Shown here in pieces: positions 1-4,714 of a stretch of DNA of 5,265 nt. How positions within the stretch are numbered: position 1 is the stretch's first letter; each line of letters opens with the position of its first letter. Below the pieces are notes generated by a model, which did no database searches, had not been told where the DNA came from, and saw only the letters and a program-made list of their open reading frames with translations. The stretch spans positions 1 through 5,265 of the forward strand of contig JALHOI010000250.1 in NCBI GenBank assembly GCA_022843085.1, given 5' to 3'. Both the position numbers and the translations under genes were made by a program. This stretch comes from Pseudobdellovibrionaceae bacterium (GTDB lineage: Bacteria > Bdellovibrionota > Bdellovibrionia > Bdellovibrionales > JAMPXM01).

Positions 1-99
1 TACCGACTGAGATTGCTAAATGCTTGTTGTTAAACGCTTTTAGACGCACGCCCACCATGAACTGAGAAGAACCTCGATTTTAAGGCGTACATTCAAAAT

Positions 100-192
100 T
101 GGCGGAGTGAGAGGGATTTGAACCCTCGGTAGGGGTTTACCCCCTACGGCAGTTTAGCAAACTACTGGTTTAAGCCACTCACCCATCACTCC
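100..192 (-). tRNA. tRNA-Ser(GCT), CCA encoded
   Basis: Read on the minus strand this folds as a complete class II tRNA of 93 nt. The acceptor stem GGAGTGA pairs with TCACTCC, followed by discriminator G and an encoded CCA. The anticodon stem GTAGT/ACTGC holds the loop TTGCTAA, giving anticodon GCT (plus-strand 156-158), which reads AGC/AGU serine codons. The long variable arm GTAGGGG-GTAAA-CCCCTAC is the serine-type identity element. The T arm is GAGGG-TTCAAAT-CCCTC. It lies downstream of gmhA on the same strand with a 148-nt gap. I could not see a convincing promoter of its own, so it may be transcribed with gmhA or from a weak promoter in the gap. Confidence 0.97.
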
Positions 193-288
193 GTGTGCTG
201 GAACAAGCCTGGGGCTAGGCCTTCGACACTGCCACGGCCTCGAAGCCAAATCAAGGCAGGCGAAAAAATGTGGCCGGTCGGCTGGGTC

Positions 289-306
289 CGAAGTCCGGAC
301 ACTTCG
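289..306. repeat. Inverted repeat between gmhA and tRNA-Ser
   Basis: CGAAGT-CCGGAC-ACTTCG is a perfect 6-bp inverted repeat with a 6-nt loop that is itself part of the palindrome GTCCGGAC. It lies between the end of gmhA and the tRNA-Ser gene. On the minus strand it could fold in the gmhA 3' untranslated region. The nearest T run (TTTTTT) is over 20 nt further on, so it is not a classical intrinsic terminator. It may be an RNA-processing or 3'-end-stabilising structure, or chance. Confidence 0.3.
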
Positions 307-340
307 CGCACCGCAAGAAGAAACAGGGCCTGGCACCTTT

Positions 341-946
341 TCAGTAGTTCTCGGGAAAAATGTCGCGCTCGACGGTCTCGATGACCGTGTGAATGAGCTT
401 GATGTGCATTTCTTGGATGCGGTCAGATGTCGTGGCATTGACCACGATGGCGAGATCGGCCATTGGCGCTAGCTTTCCGCCGTCTTTTCCGAGAAGTGCG
501 ACTGTTTTTAGGCCCAACTGTTTGGCGCTTTCGAAGGCCTTTATCACGTTGGCCGAGTTCCCCGAGGTCGACAGACCCACCAGGATATCGCCCTTGCGGG
601 CGAGGCCTTCAAGCTGCCTCGAGAAAATCTGATCGAAGCCGTAATCGTTTGAGACGCAGGTGACGTGTGACGCGTCTCCGAGTGCGAGGGCTCCAAGCGG
701 CTTTCGGTCTTTGCGATAGCGCCCGGTGAATTCCTCGGCGAAGTGCATGGCATCGCAGTGGCTGCCGCCGTTGCCACAGGTAAAAAGCTTGCCGCCTCCT
801 CGAAAGGTCTCAATCAACAGGTTTGAAAAGCGTTCGCACTTTTCGAGTTGGGTGGGGTCCTTCAGAAAGCTATCGAGAGTGGTTTGAGCCTCGGTCAACG
901 CCGAAAGCCAGGTACTTTTGTAAGATTTTGGAAGAGTTGTGGGCAT
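341..946 (-). CDS. gmhA: Sedoheptulose-7-phosphate isomerase (phosphoheptose isomerase) GmhA
   Basis: A 201-residue cytosolic SIS-domain enzyme that converts D-sedoheptulose 7-phosphate to D-glycero-D-manno-heptose 7-phosphate, the first step of ADP-heptose synthesis for the LPS inner core. The sequence closely tracks E. coli GmhA (192 aa): CGNGGSHCDAMHFAEE at 57-72, TGRYR at 74-78, GLSTSGNSANVIKAF at 124-138, and DRIQEMHIKLIH at 175-186. By that alignment H68, E72, Q178 and H186 match the family's metal-binding and catalytic residues (E. coli H61, E65, Q172, H180), so the enzyme should be active. The start is supported by an AAGGAG ribosome binding site 6 nt upstream. The protein is full length, with about 7 extra N-terminal residues. 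The gene appears to be a single unit, divergent from tRNA-Arg and followed by tRNA-Ser. The presence of this gene points to a Gram-negative host. Confidence 0.96.
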   Translation of the reverse strand: MPTTLPKSYKSTWLSALTEAQTTLDSFLKDPTQLEKCERFSNLLIETFRGGGKLFTCGNGGSHCDAMHFAEEFTGRYRKDRKPLGALALGDASHVTCVSNDYGFDQIFSRQLEGLARKGDILVGLSTSGNSANVIKAFESAKQLGLKTVALLGKDGGKLAPMADLAIVVNATTSDRIQEMHIKLIHTVIETVERDIFPENY

Positions 947-952
947 GAGGTG

Positions 953-958
953 CTCCTT
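953..958 (-). promoter_or_regulatory. Ribosome binding site of gmhA
   Basis: The minus strand reads AAGGAG, then CACCTC, then ATG. This near-consensus Shine-Dalgarno site with 6-nt spacing fixes the gmhA start at 946. Confidence 0.85.
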
Positions 959-994
959 ACTCTCGTTTTAACCCGAAAATCATGACGTGCGCAG

Positions 995-1021
995 TTGATT
1001 TACAGTCGGTTTCGCTTTATC
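995..1021 (+). promoter_or_regulatory. Possible promoter of tRNA-Arg
   Basis: TTGATT (995-1000) resembles a -35 box, and TTTATC (1016-1021) is a weak -10 candidate at 15-nt spacing (16 nt if TTATCC is taken). It ends about 20 nt before the mature tRNA-Arg 5' end. The position is right for a tRNA promoter, but the -10 match and spacing are poor, so this is only a candidate. The divergent gmhA promoter must also lie in 947-1041, but I could not pick one out. Confidence 0.35.
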
Positions 1022-1041
1022 CGTAGTCCTCACTTTTCAAT

Positions 1042-1118
1042 GCACCGGTAGCTCAGCTGGATAGAGTACTTGACTACGAATCAAGTGGTCGGAGGTTCAA
1101 ATCCTTCCCGGTGCACCA
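1042..1118 (+). tRNA. tRNA-Arg(ACG), CCA encoded
   Basis: A complete 77-nt cloverleaf. The acceptor GCACCGG pairs with CCGGTGC, then discriminator A and an encoded CCA. The anticodon stem CTTGA/TCAAG holds the loop CTACGAA, giving anticodon ACG at 1076-1078. Its first A is normally deaminated to inosine by TadA, so the tRNA reads CGU, CGC and CGA. The T arm is GGAGG-TTCAAAT-CCTTC, with one G-T pair. The gene is divergent from gmhA. An A+T-rich toxin-antitoxin pair begins about 100 nt downstream on the same strand. I found no duplicated tRNA 3' end further downstream in the window, so there is no att-site proof of an integrated element. Confidence 0.97.
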
Positions 1119-1194
1119 TTTCTTCTTTTGAGATCTTCGCAAAACCCTTAAATCTTAAACGTTTAGCCGAATGTCGTCCGCGGGATTCCTCGAG

Positions 1195-1215
1195 CCTTGT
1201 TTTTCCAAGGTTTTT
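1195..1215 (+). terminator. Small hairpin plus T run: weak terminator or RBS-masking stem
   Basis: CCTTG-TTTTTC-CAAGG followed by TTTTT forms a 5-bp stem with a 6-nt loop and a short U tract, 77 nt after tRNA-Arg. It could be a weak intrinsic terminator for the tRNA transcript. The 3' arm also contains the AAGG that serves as the likely ribosome binding site of the antitoxin start at 1217. The stem could therefore limit translation of the toxin-antitoxin operon instead. The sequence alone does not separate the two roles. Confidence 0.4.
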
Positions 1216-1216
1216 C

Positions 1217-1447
1217 GTGAAAAATAAAGAGATGGAAAAACAGGCGACGCTTTCCACAAGTATAGATTCTGATCTTAAAAAAGCGTTGGCGGCATTTTGT
1301 AAAAAACGAGGACTTAAAATTCAAAGCGTCGTTGAAACAGCCATTCGCGAGCAACTCGAAGGCGAAATTGATCTCGCCAGTTATGATGAACGAAAAAACG
1401 AAGAAGAGATTTCGTTGGCTGCCGTTCTTAAAAAGCTCAAAAAATGA
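1217..1447 (+). CDS. Ribbon-helix-helix antitoxin of a RelE-type toxin-antitoxin pair
   Basis: A 76-residue protein predicted to neutralise the RelE-like toxin encoded just downstream and to repress its own operon. Residues 9-17 (QATLSTSID) fit the DNA-contacting beta strand, and 18-50 fit the two helices of a ribbon-helix-helix (CopG/Arc-like) fold. The charged tail ends in EEISLAAVLKKLKK, like the toxin-binding ends of RelB/ParD-type antitoxins. The start is uncertain. GTG 1217 has AAGG 6 nt upstream and is preferred. ATG 1232 (71 aa, same frame) has no spaced ribosome binding site. The open frame runs back into tRNA-Arg, but that part is not real protein. G+C is low (19 of 60 bases in 1261-1320, against 37 of 60 in gmhA 661-720), which suggests transfer. 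Its stop overlaps the toxin start by 4 nt. Confidence 0.8.
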   Translation: MKNKEMEKQATLSTSIDSDLKKALAAFCKKRGLKIQSVVETAIREQLEGEIDLASYDERKNEEEISLAAVLKKLKK

Positions 1448-1716
1448 GTTCGAAGGTTTACGAAATCGTTTTTAAAAAGAGCGCCGCTAAAGAGCTCCAG
1501 GGTTTGCCTCAAAAGATCCAACAGAAAATATTAGATGCTGTTCAGCTCCTCTCTTTCAATCCCTACACTGAACTGCTTCAGATAAAAAAGATGAAGGGTG
1601 CCGACTCGCTCTACCGAGTTCGCATTCAGGACTATCGTGTCATCTACTTGATCGAAAATAGAATCATCAAAGTAACGATTATCAAAATCGGTCAACGCAA
1701 AGAAGTTTATGAGTAA
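1444..1716 (+). CDS. RelE/ParE-superfamily toxin (mRNA interferase)
   Basis: A 90-residue RelE-family toxin, expected to enter the ribosomal A site and cut translated mRNA when free of its antitoxin. The family pattern is clear: an N-terminal FKKSAAKELQGLP helix region, then YRVRIQDYRVIY at 57-68 and IIKIGQRKEVY at 79-89. By alignment with E. coli RelE (K52, K54, R61, R81, Y87), the matching residues are R58, R60, R65, R85 and Y89. The basic and tyrosine catalytic set is therefore present, and RNA cleavage is more likely than the gyrase poisoning of ParE. The ATG overlaps the antitoxin TGA (ATGA) and has no separate ribosome binding site, so its translation is probably coupled. G+C is low, 23 of 60 bases in 1501-1560. 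No disruption is seen, so the toxin looks functional. Confidence 0.9.
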   Translation: MSSKVYEIVFKKSAAKELQGLPQKIQQKILDAVQLLSFNPYTELLQIKKMKGADSLYRVRIQDYRVIYLIENRIIKVTIIKIGQRKEVYE

Positions 1717-1861
1717 CACTGCCAACTGGCTGCATCTCACTCAATAACTTTCATCTACCATTTCCAGAGTCTCCCTAGAGTGACACCTTCGGTCGTCGCT
1801 GTAACTAACGGCCGTTGGAATCGAAGCTCGGGCTTGAGCATCCCTTGTTCAGAGACACAGC

Positions 1862-1889
1862 TTGCTCGGTTTTCAATTGTGAATAGACT
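1862..1889 (+). promoter_or_regulatory. Possible promoter upstream of the corA-like gene
   Basis: TTGCTC (1862-1867) and TAGACT (1884-1889) are separated by 16 nt and lie about 65 nt before the preferred corA start. The -10 matches 4 of 6 consensus bases; the -35 matches only its TTG. The rest of the 238-nt gap between the toxin and corA (1717-1954) shows no gene or strong terminator. Confidence 0.25.
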
Positions 1890-1954
1890 GGAGAGAATCG
1901 AGACGTGCTGTTTATGTGCGCCGGGTTCTTCTCGAAGTAGTTGGTAAGTAGCCA

Positions 1955-2812
1955 GTGGGGTTTTCTGTGGTCAGTTGGACTGAGGTTTTGAGTACCAATA
2001 GTGCTGTGCTTATGGATCTTGCGCGCGAGCTTGAGGTGCATCCGCTTGCTCTTGAAGATTGCCAGCACCGTGATCAGCGGCCGAAGCTTGACGATTACGA
2101 AACTCATCAACTTTTGGTTTGGTTCATTTTGGCGAAGGGTCGCGTTTACGAACTGCAGTTTTTGATTTTCAAAGATCGGCTTGTTGCGGTTCCTCACGAG
2201 CCGCCTCCTGAAGGTGCGACCTGGGGCGAGTATTTAAAAGTGACGAACTTTCAGAAAGATGTCTGGCATCTTCTGTACAATGCGCTCGACCGCGCGACCG
2301 ATATAACGTGGCAAGAGATCAGAGCACTGTTTGGCGAGATCGATGACTTTGAAGAAGAAATGTTTAAAACCGAAGTAAGCCCTCAGACGCTTCTGTTACT
2401 CAAAAAACAGCTGAATCAAATCGATTATTCGATCGGGCATCTGTCGTCAGTTTCAAAGCAGCTGCAGAACCTTTGTAATCCTTCAGGCGACTTGGCATGG
2501 AAGCTTCGAGATCTGTACGATCATTGCGAACGTACCTACAGAACTTTAGCTCTTTACCGCTCGCAAATTGCAACCACCATTGAACTCTTTTGGGGCCTTC
2601 AAGCGAATCGTACGAATCGGCAGATTAAAAAACTTTCGCTTCTTGCGGGCATCTCGGTTCCGTTAACCTTCTGGGCGTCATTCTGGGGGATGAACTTCGA
2701 GTTCATTCGCTTCGACAGCACGACACTTTTTGTCACGGCGATGGGCATTATGGTTACGTCAGTCGTGGTTACTTTTTGGCTGCTCGTGCGAAAAGGTTAC
2801 TGGACAGACTAG
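1955..2812 (+). CDS. CorA-family divalent cation channel
   Basis: A 285-residue inner-membrane protein of the CorA Mg2+/Co2+ family. These assemble as pentamers with a large cytoplasmic funnel and a pore lined by the first of two C-terminal helices. The soluble domain carries the family pattern VSWTEV (5-10), VHPLALEDC (28-36) and QRPKLDDY (41-48). A long helical, partly coiled region spans about 100-225. Transmembrane segments fall at about 226-244 and 257-279. The signature GMN is at 245-247 (WGMNFEF). The usual MPEL stretch after GMN is replaced by IRFDS, and the loop is short, so ion preference is uncertain. The protein is short for CorA (E. coli 316 aa), mainly at the N-terminus. An in-frame TAG at 1949 bounds the frame. 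GTG 1955 is the first start, GTG 1967 an alternative; neither has a good ribosome binding site. Confidence 0.88.
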   Translation: MGFSVVSWTEVLSTNSAVLMDLARELEVHPLALEDCQHRDQRPKLDDYETHQLLVWFILAKGRVYELQFLIFKDRLVAVPHEPPPEGATWGEYLKVTNFQKDVWHLLYNALDRATDITWQEIRALFGEIDDFEEEMFKTEVSPQTLLLLKKQLNQIDYSIGHLSSVSKQLQNLCNPSGDLAWKLRDLYDHCERTYRTLALYRSQIATTIELFWGLQANRTNRQIKKLSLLAGISVPLTFWASFWGMNFEFIRFDSTTLFVTAMGIMVTSVVVTFWLLVRKGYWTD

Positions 2813-2877
2813 TGTCGGGTCGTGAGGCGAGCATCTGGACTCGCGCATTACTTATTCTTCGTTATTCTTGAACTTAA

Positions 2878-2895
2878 GCGCGCACACGGGCGCGC
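2878..2895 (+). promoter_or_regulatory. GC-only hairpin in the leader of the cysteine-rich gene pair
   Basis: GCGCGC-ACACGG-GCGCGC is a perfect 6-bp stem made only of G-C pairs with a 6-nt loop. It ends 7 nt before the AGGAG ribosome binding site of the gene at 2913. There is no T run after it, so it is not a classical terminator. As RNA it would be a stable leader structure that could affect translation or mRNA stability. As DNA it contains the 8-bp palindrome GGCGCGCC. Confidence 0.4.
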
Positions 2896-2902
2896 CATGA
2901 TC

Positions 2903-2907
2903 AGGAG
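2903..2907 (+). promoter_or_regulatory. Ribosome binding site deciding a GTG start
   Basis: AGGAG lies 5 nt before GTG 2913. This good match decides the non-ATG start of the first cysteine-rich protein and places its signal peptide directly at the N-terminus. Confidence 0.75.
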
Positions 2908-2912
2908 TCACG

Positions 2913-3440
2913 GTGAAACTTCGCAACGTATTGCTCGTCTTTAGTATCGGACTCGCGGTTTCATACGCCGCGCTCACGTCGGCCGCCGAATCTGTAGGTT
3001 CGTCTTCGCGTTCGGCCCCGGCGCCGGTTGGTTTTAGTGGACAAGAGATCGAAGAGTTTTTGCGGGAGGACCCTGCGATGAGAGAACTCGTCGACCGAAA
3101 GATTATGAAAAAATTCCGAGAAGATCGATCTTGCGTCGGCCCGAATTTTGAGAAAGACCGCCCCAATTCCAGATCGAAGTCTCGGTTTTTGTGCAGAGAC
3201 CTCTTCACCTATGACTCGGCAATAAAGAAAAACGACAGCCTCGCTGACATTTGCAAGAAGGAATGTCTCAAAGCTGCGAGCCAATCGGCGACCGGAAAAA
3301 GTGCGGCGGCCCTCGCCGAATGCAACAAAGCCGAATGTGAAAAGAAATGCGATTTTGAGAAAGCTTTGTTCAGAACCGAAGTTGATAGTTTCGTTCGTGG
3401 AGCTATCATTCAAGACGGCGACAACGCCGAGAGCATGTAG
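2913..3440 (+). CDS. Exported cysteine-rich protein, twin CX3C, unknown family (paralog 1)
   Basis: I do not recognise this 175-residue protein. It begins with a Sec-type signal peptide: KLR, a hydrophobic stretch at about 5-22, and probable cleavage after A24 or A25. There is no lipobox, so it should be a soluble periplasmic or secreted protein. The mature part is charged and mainly helical, with seven cysteines at 74, 94, 114, 118, 137, 142 and 146. C114/C118 and C142/C146 make a twin CX3C pattern, as in helix hairpins stapled by disulfides. An odd number leaves one cysteine for an intermolecular bond or a ligand. The C-terminus has LFRTEVDSFVRG at 152-163. The next gene, 8 nt downstream, encodes a related protein with the same cysteine order, so the two are probably one operon and may work as partners. 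GTG start, supported by AGGAG. Confidence 0.8.
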   Translation: MKLRNVLLVFSIGLAVSYAALTSAAESVGSSSRSAPAPVGFSGQEIEEFLREDPAMRELVDRKIMKKFREDRSCVGPNFEKDRPNSRSKSRFLCRDLFTYDSAIKKNDSLADICKKECLKAASQSATGKSAAALAECNKAECEKKCDFEKALFRTEVDSFVRGAIIQDGDNAESM

Positions 3441-3446
3441 GTAAGG
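3438..3446 (+). promoter_or_regulatory. Ribosome binding site of the second cysteine-rich gene
   Basis: TAGGTAAGG overlaps the stop codon of the upstream gene. TAGG sits 7 nt before ATG 3449, while AAGG is only 2 nt away, so TAGG is the likelier site. The overlap of stop and ribosome binding site points to coupled translation within one mRNA. Confidence 0.5.
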
Positions 3447-3448
3447 CG

Positions 3449-4003
3449 ATGAAATTTAATTACATGATTTTTTGCATGGTGTTTGTCTTCAGTGTTATTT
3501 CGGTTGGGCCTGTGAACGCGTACGAAGACGAGTCGAAGATTCAACGCAAAGTCCTCGAAATGGTCCAGATCTCACCGAAACTAAAAGCTTACGCCGACGA
3601 GGCGATGCGTTTATTTCGCGATAAAGAAGGATGCGGAACTCGCGACGAATCGAAACGCCCACCCGGCTCGAAGCCCTGCGGCGATTTAACTTCGGTTGAG
3701 CAAGCCGAAGCAAGAAGTGCCGCTGATTTAAAAGCCTGCCAGGATGCGTGCAACAAGGACGCAGCCGGTGCAGTTGCAGCCAGTGTCGCTAAAGCGCAGG
3801 CAAAGGGTAAAGAAGCCGCTGACCTCGCAAAGTGTGTGGATGATGGGTGTAAAGAAGAGTGCTCTCGAAAAGAAATTTTGTTTCGTACCGAGCTCGACCA
3901 GTTTTTGAAAGGCTCGTTTAAATCACATATTCAAATGAATGAATGGTCGACCACGAAAGAATACCGGGAACTTTTCAAGGCGGAGCGTCGGCTTAACGAT
4001 TAA
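3449..4003 (+). CDS. Exported cysteine-rich protein, twin CX3C, unknown family (paralog 2)
   Basis: A 184-residue protein of unknown function, related to the one encoded 8 nt upstream. A signal peptide covers about 1-24, with a clear VNA cleavage site before Y25. The single signal-region cysteine (C9) is not a lipobox. Mature cysteines are at 62, 77, 97, 101, 129, 134 and 138: the same seven in the same order as its neighbour, with identical C-x19-CX3C and C-x4-CX3C spacings. Only the gap between the two CX3C motifs differs (27 against 18 residues before the third-last cysteine). The insert at 104-125 is alanine- and lysine-rich and helix-prone. LFRTELDQFLKG at 144-155 matches the paralog. 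An extra 29-residue charged tail follows. The stop is 4 nt from the stop of the convergent HHE gene. The pair most likely arose by tandem duplication and acts in the periplasm or outside the cell. Confidence 0.82.
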   Translation: MKFNYMIFCMVFVFSVISVGPVNAYEDESKIQRKVLEMVQISPKLKAYADEAMRLFRDKEGCGTRDESKRPPGSKPCGDLTSVEQAEARSAADLKACQDACNKDAAGAVAASVAKAQAKGKEAADLAKCVDDGCKEECSRKEILFRTELDQFLKGSFKSHIQMNEWSTTKEYRELFKAERRLND

Positions 4004-4007
4004 ACCG

Positions 4008-4559
4008 TCACCGTGAGGTGGCAACTGTGTCAAGCGCACCAAGATTTTCGCGGTTCGAATTTGTTTTTTTGCGAGTCTTCAAGAACGCTCGCCCAACGCT
4101 TCGGCGAGTCACCTTCGCCGTCAGGCGTTTGTATTCGGGAAAAAGCTCTTCTTCTTCTTCACGCAGGTGATGAGTCAAAATCTCGCAGAAGCTTCTCATT
4201 CTGACGTAGCGGCGATCTGGGTCTTTCACCCGCTGGATGCTAGCAATCACCACGCGGTGAATTTCATGCTCCTCAAGACCTTCAATGGCTTCGTCTTCGA
4301 ATTTAGGGTTGGTCTTGATGGGTTCGAGCAGTGCCTTTTCTTCAGCCACCATGTGCGAGTGAAGAAGCTTTTCGAGTTTTCGAAACGTCGCAAATCTTTT
4401 TGTATTGGTTTTGTCGTCTTTAAGTTTAGCCATCAGTTCTTTCATTGAACGGTGATCGCGCTCGAGAAGGGTAAGAATTCCGGCGTCCAACGTTGGCTGG
4501 GGTGATACTTCAACCGAACGACGTCGCGCTTGCGACACTCGAGATTTTTTTGTTTTCAT
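4008..4559 (-). CDS. Hemerythrin-like HHE cation-binding domain protein with basic ends
   Basis: A 183-residue cytosolic protein with one hemerythrin/HHE four-helix domain at about 25-147. Likely metal ligands are H36 (in RDH), H69 and E73 (HSHMVAEE), H98 (EEHEIH), and H131 and E135 (HHLREEEEELFP). This is the set that binds a di-iron centre in hemerythrins, used for O2, NO or redox sensing or for iron handling. The role here is not known. Both ends are strongly basic: KTKKSRVSQARRR at 2-14 and a C-terminal RRSVGRAFLKTRKK segment at 152-165. They could contact nucleic acid or another polyanion (inference). The frame is open further upstream (to 4802), but the MKTKK start at 4559 is preferred because earlier residues do not fit the domain and overlap the divergent gene. 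No good ribosome binding site is visible: GCGGGG directly abuts the ATG. Confidence 0.87.
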   Translation of the reverse strand: MKTKKSRVSQARRRSVEVSPQPTLDAGILTLLERDHRSMKELMAKLKDDKTNTKRFATFRKLEKLLHSHMVAEEKALLEPIKTNPKFEDEAIEGLEEHEIHRVVIASIQRVKDPDRRYVRMRSFCEILTHHLREEEEELFPEYKRLTAKVTRRSVGRAFLKTRKKTNSNRENLGALDTVATSR

Positions 4560-4646
4560 CCCCGCTAGCTCAGCAGAATTCGGGCCACCTTGAGCTCTGA
4601 AATCCGATCGGCTGCTTGCGATGAATAGATGAGAGACGTGGCAAAA

Positions 4647-4666
4647 CTTCACCGGCGACAGTGAAG
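4647..4666. promoter_or_regulatory. Inverted repeat in the HHE/DUF1304 divergent region
   Basis: CTTCAC-CGGCGACA-GTGAAG is a perfect 6-bp inverted repeat with an 8-nt centre. It lies in the 155-nt region between the divergent starts at 4559 and 4715. The placement would suit an operator shared by both genes, or a hairpin in either leader. I could not identify convincing -35/-10 pairs here on either strand. Confidence 0.3.
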
Positions 4667-4714
4667 CGGGGCGCTTCTCCTCGACGAAGCCGAATTTTAG
4701 TTTCATGATGAAGC

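Noticed and set aside
1..99. Edge-running frames: minus strand from ATG at 58 (MVGVRLKAFNNKHLAISVG, off the left edge) and plus strand 3-65 ending in TGA.
   Set aside because: Only about 20 codons each, on opposite strands, with no well-spaced ribosome binding site for the minus ATG and no recognisable family. Either could be the end of a real gene, but the window does not decide.
1070..1216. Upstream extension of the antitoxin frame, which would start at ATG 1070.
   Set aside because: Its first part is a translation of the tRNA-Arg gene (the familiar VVGGSNPS artefact), so it is not protein-coding.
1717..1954. Search for a repeat of the tRNA-Arg 3' end (att site) after the toxin-antitoxin pair.
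   Set aside because: No match to the GGTTCAAATCC...GGTGCACCA end was seen there or elsewhere in the window.
1805..2197. 130-codon open frame on the minus strand overlapping the start of the CorA gene.
   Set aside because: The plus-strand CorA frame has clear family motifs through the overlap, and the antisense protein shows none.
2827..2844. GCGAG-CATCTGGA-CTCGC hairpin after corA as a terminator.
   Set aside because: The stem is only 5 bp with an 8-nt loop, and the downstream sequence is T-rich but has no continuous T run, so support is too weak.
2961..3413. 150-codon open frame on the minus strand opposite the first cysteine-rich gene.
   Set aside because: It is Arg/Phe-rich low-complexity shadow of the plus-strand gene, with no ribosome binding site or domain. 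The plus frame has a signal peptide, AGGAG site and a paralog.
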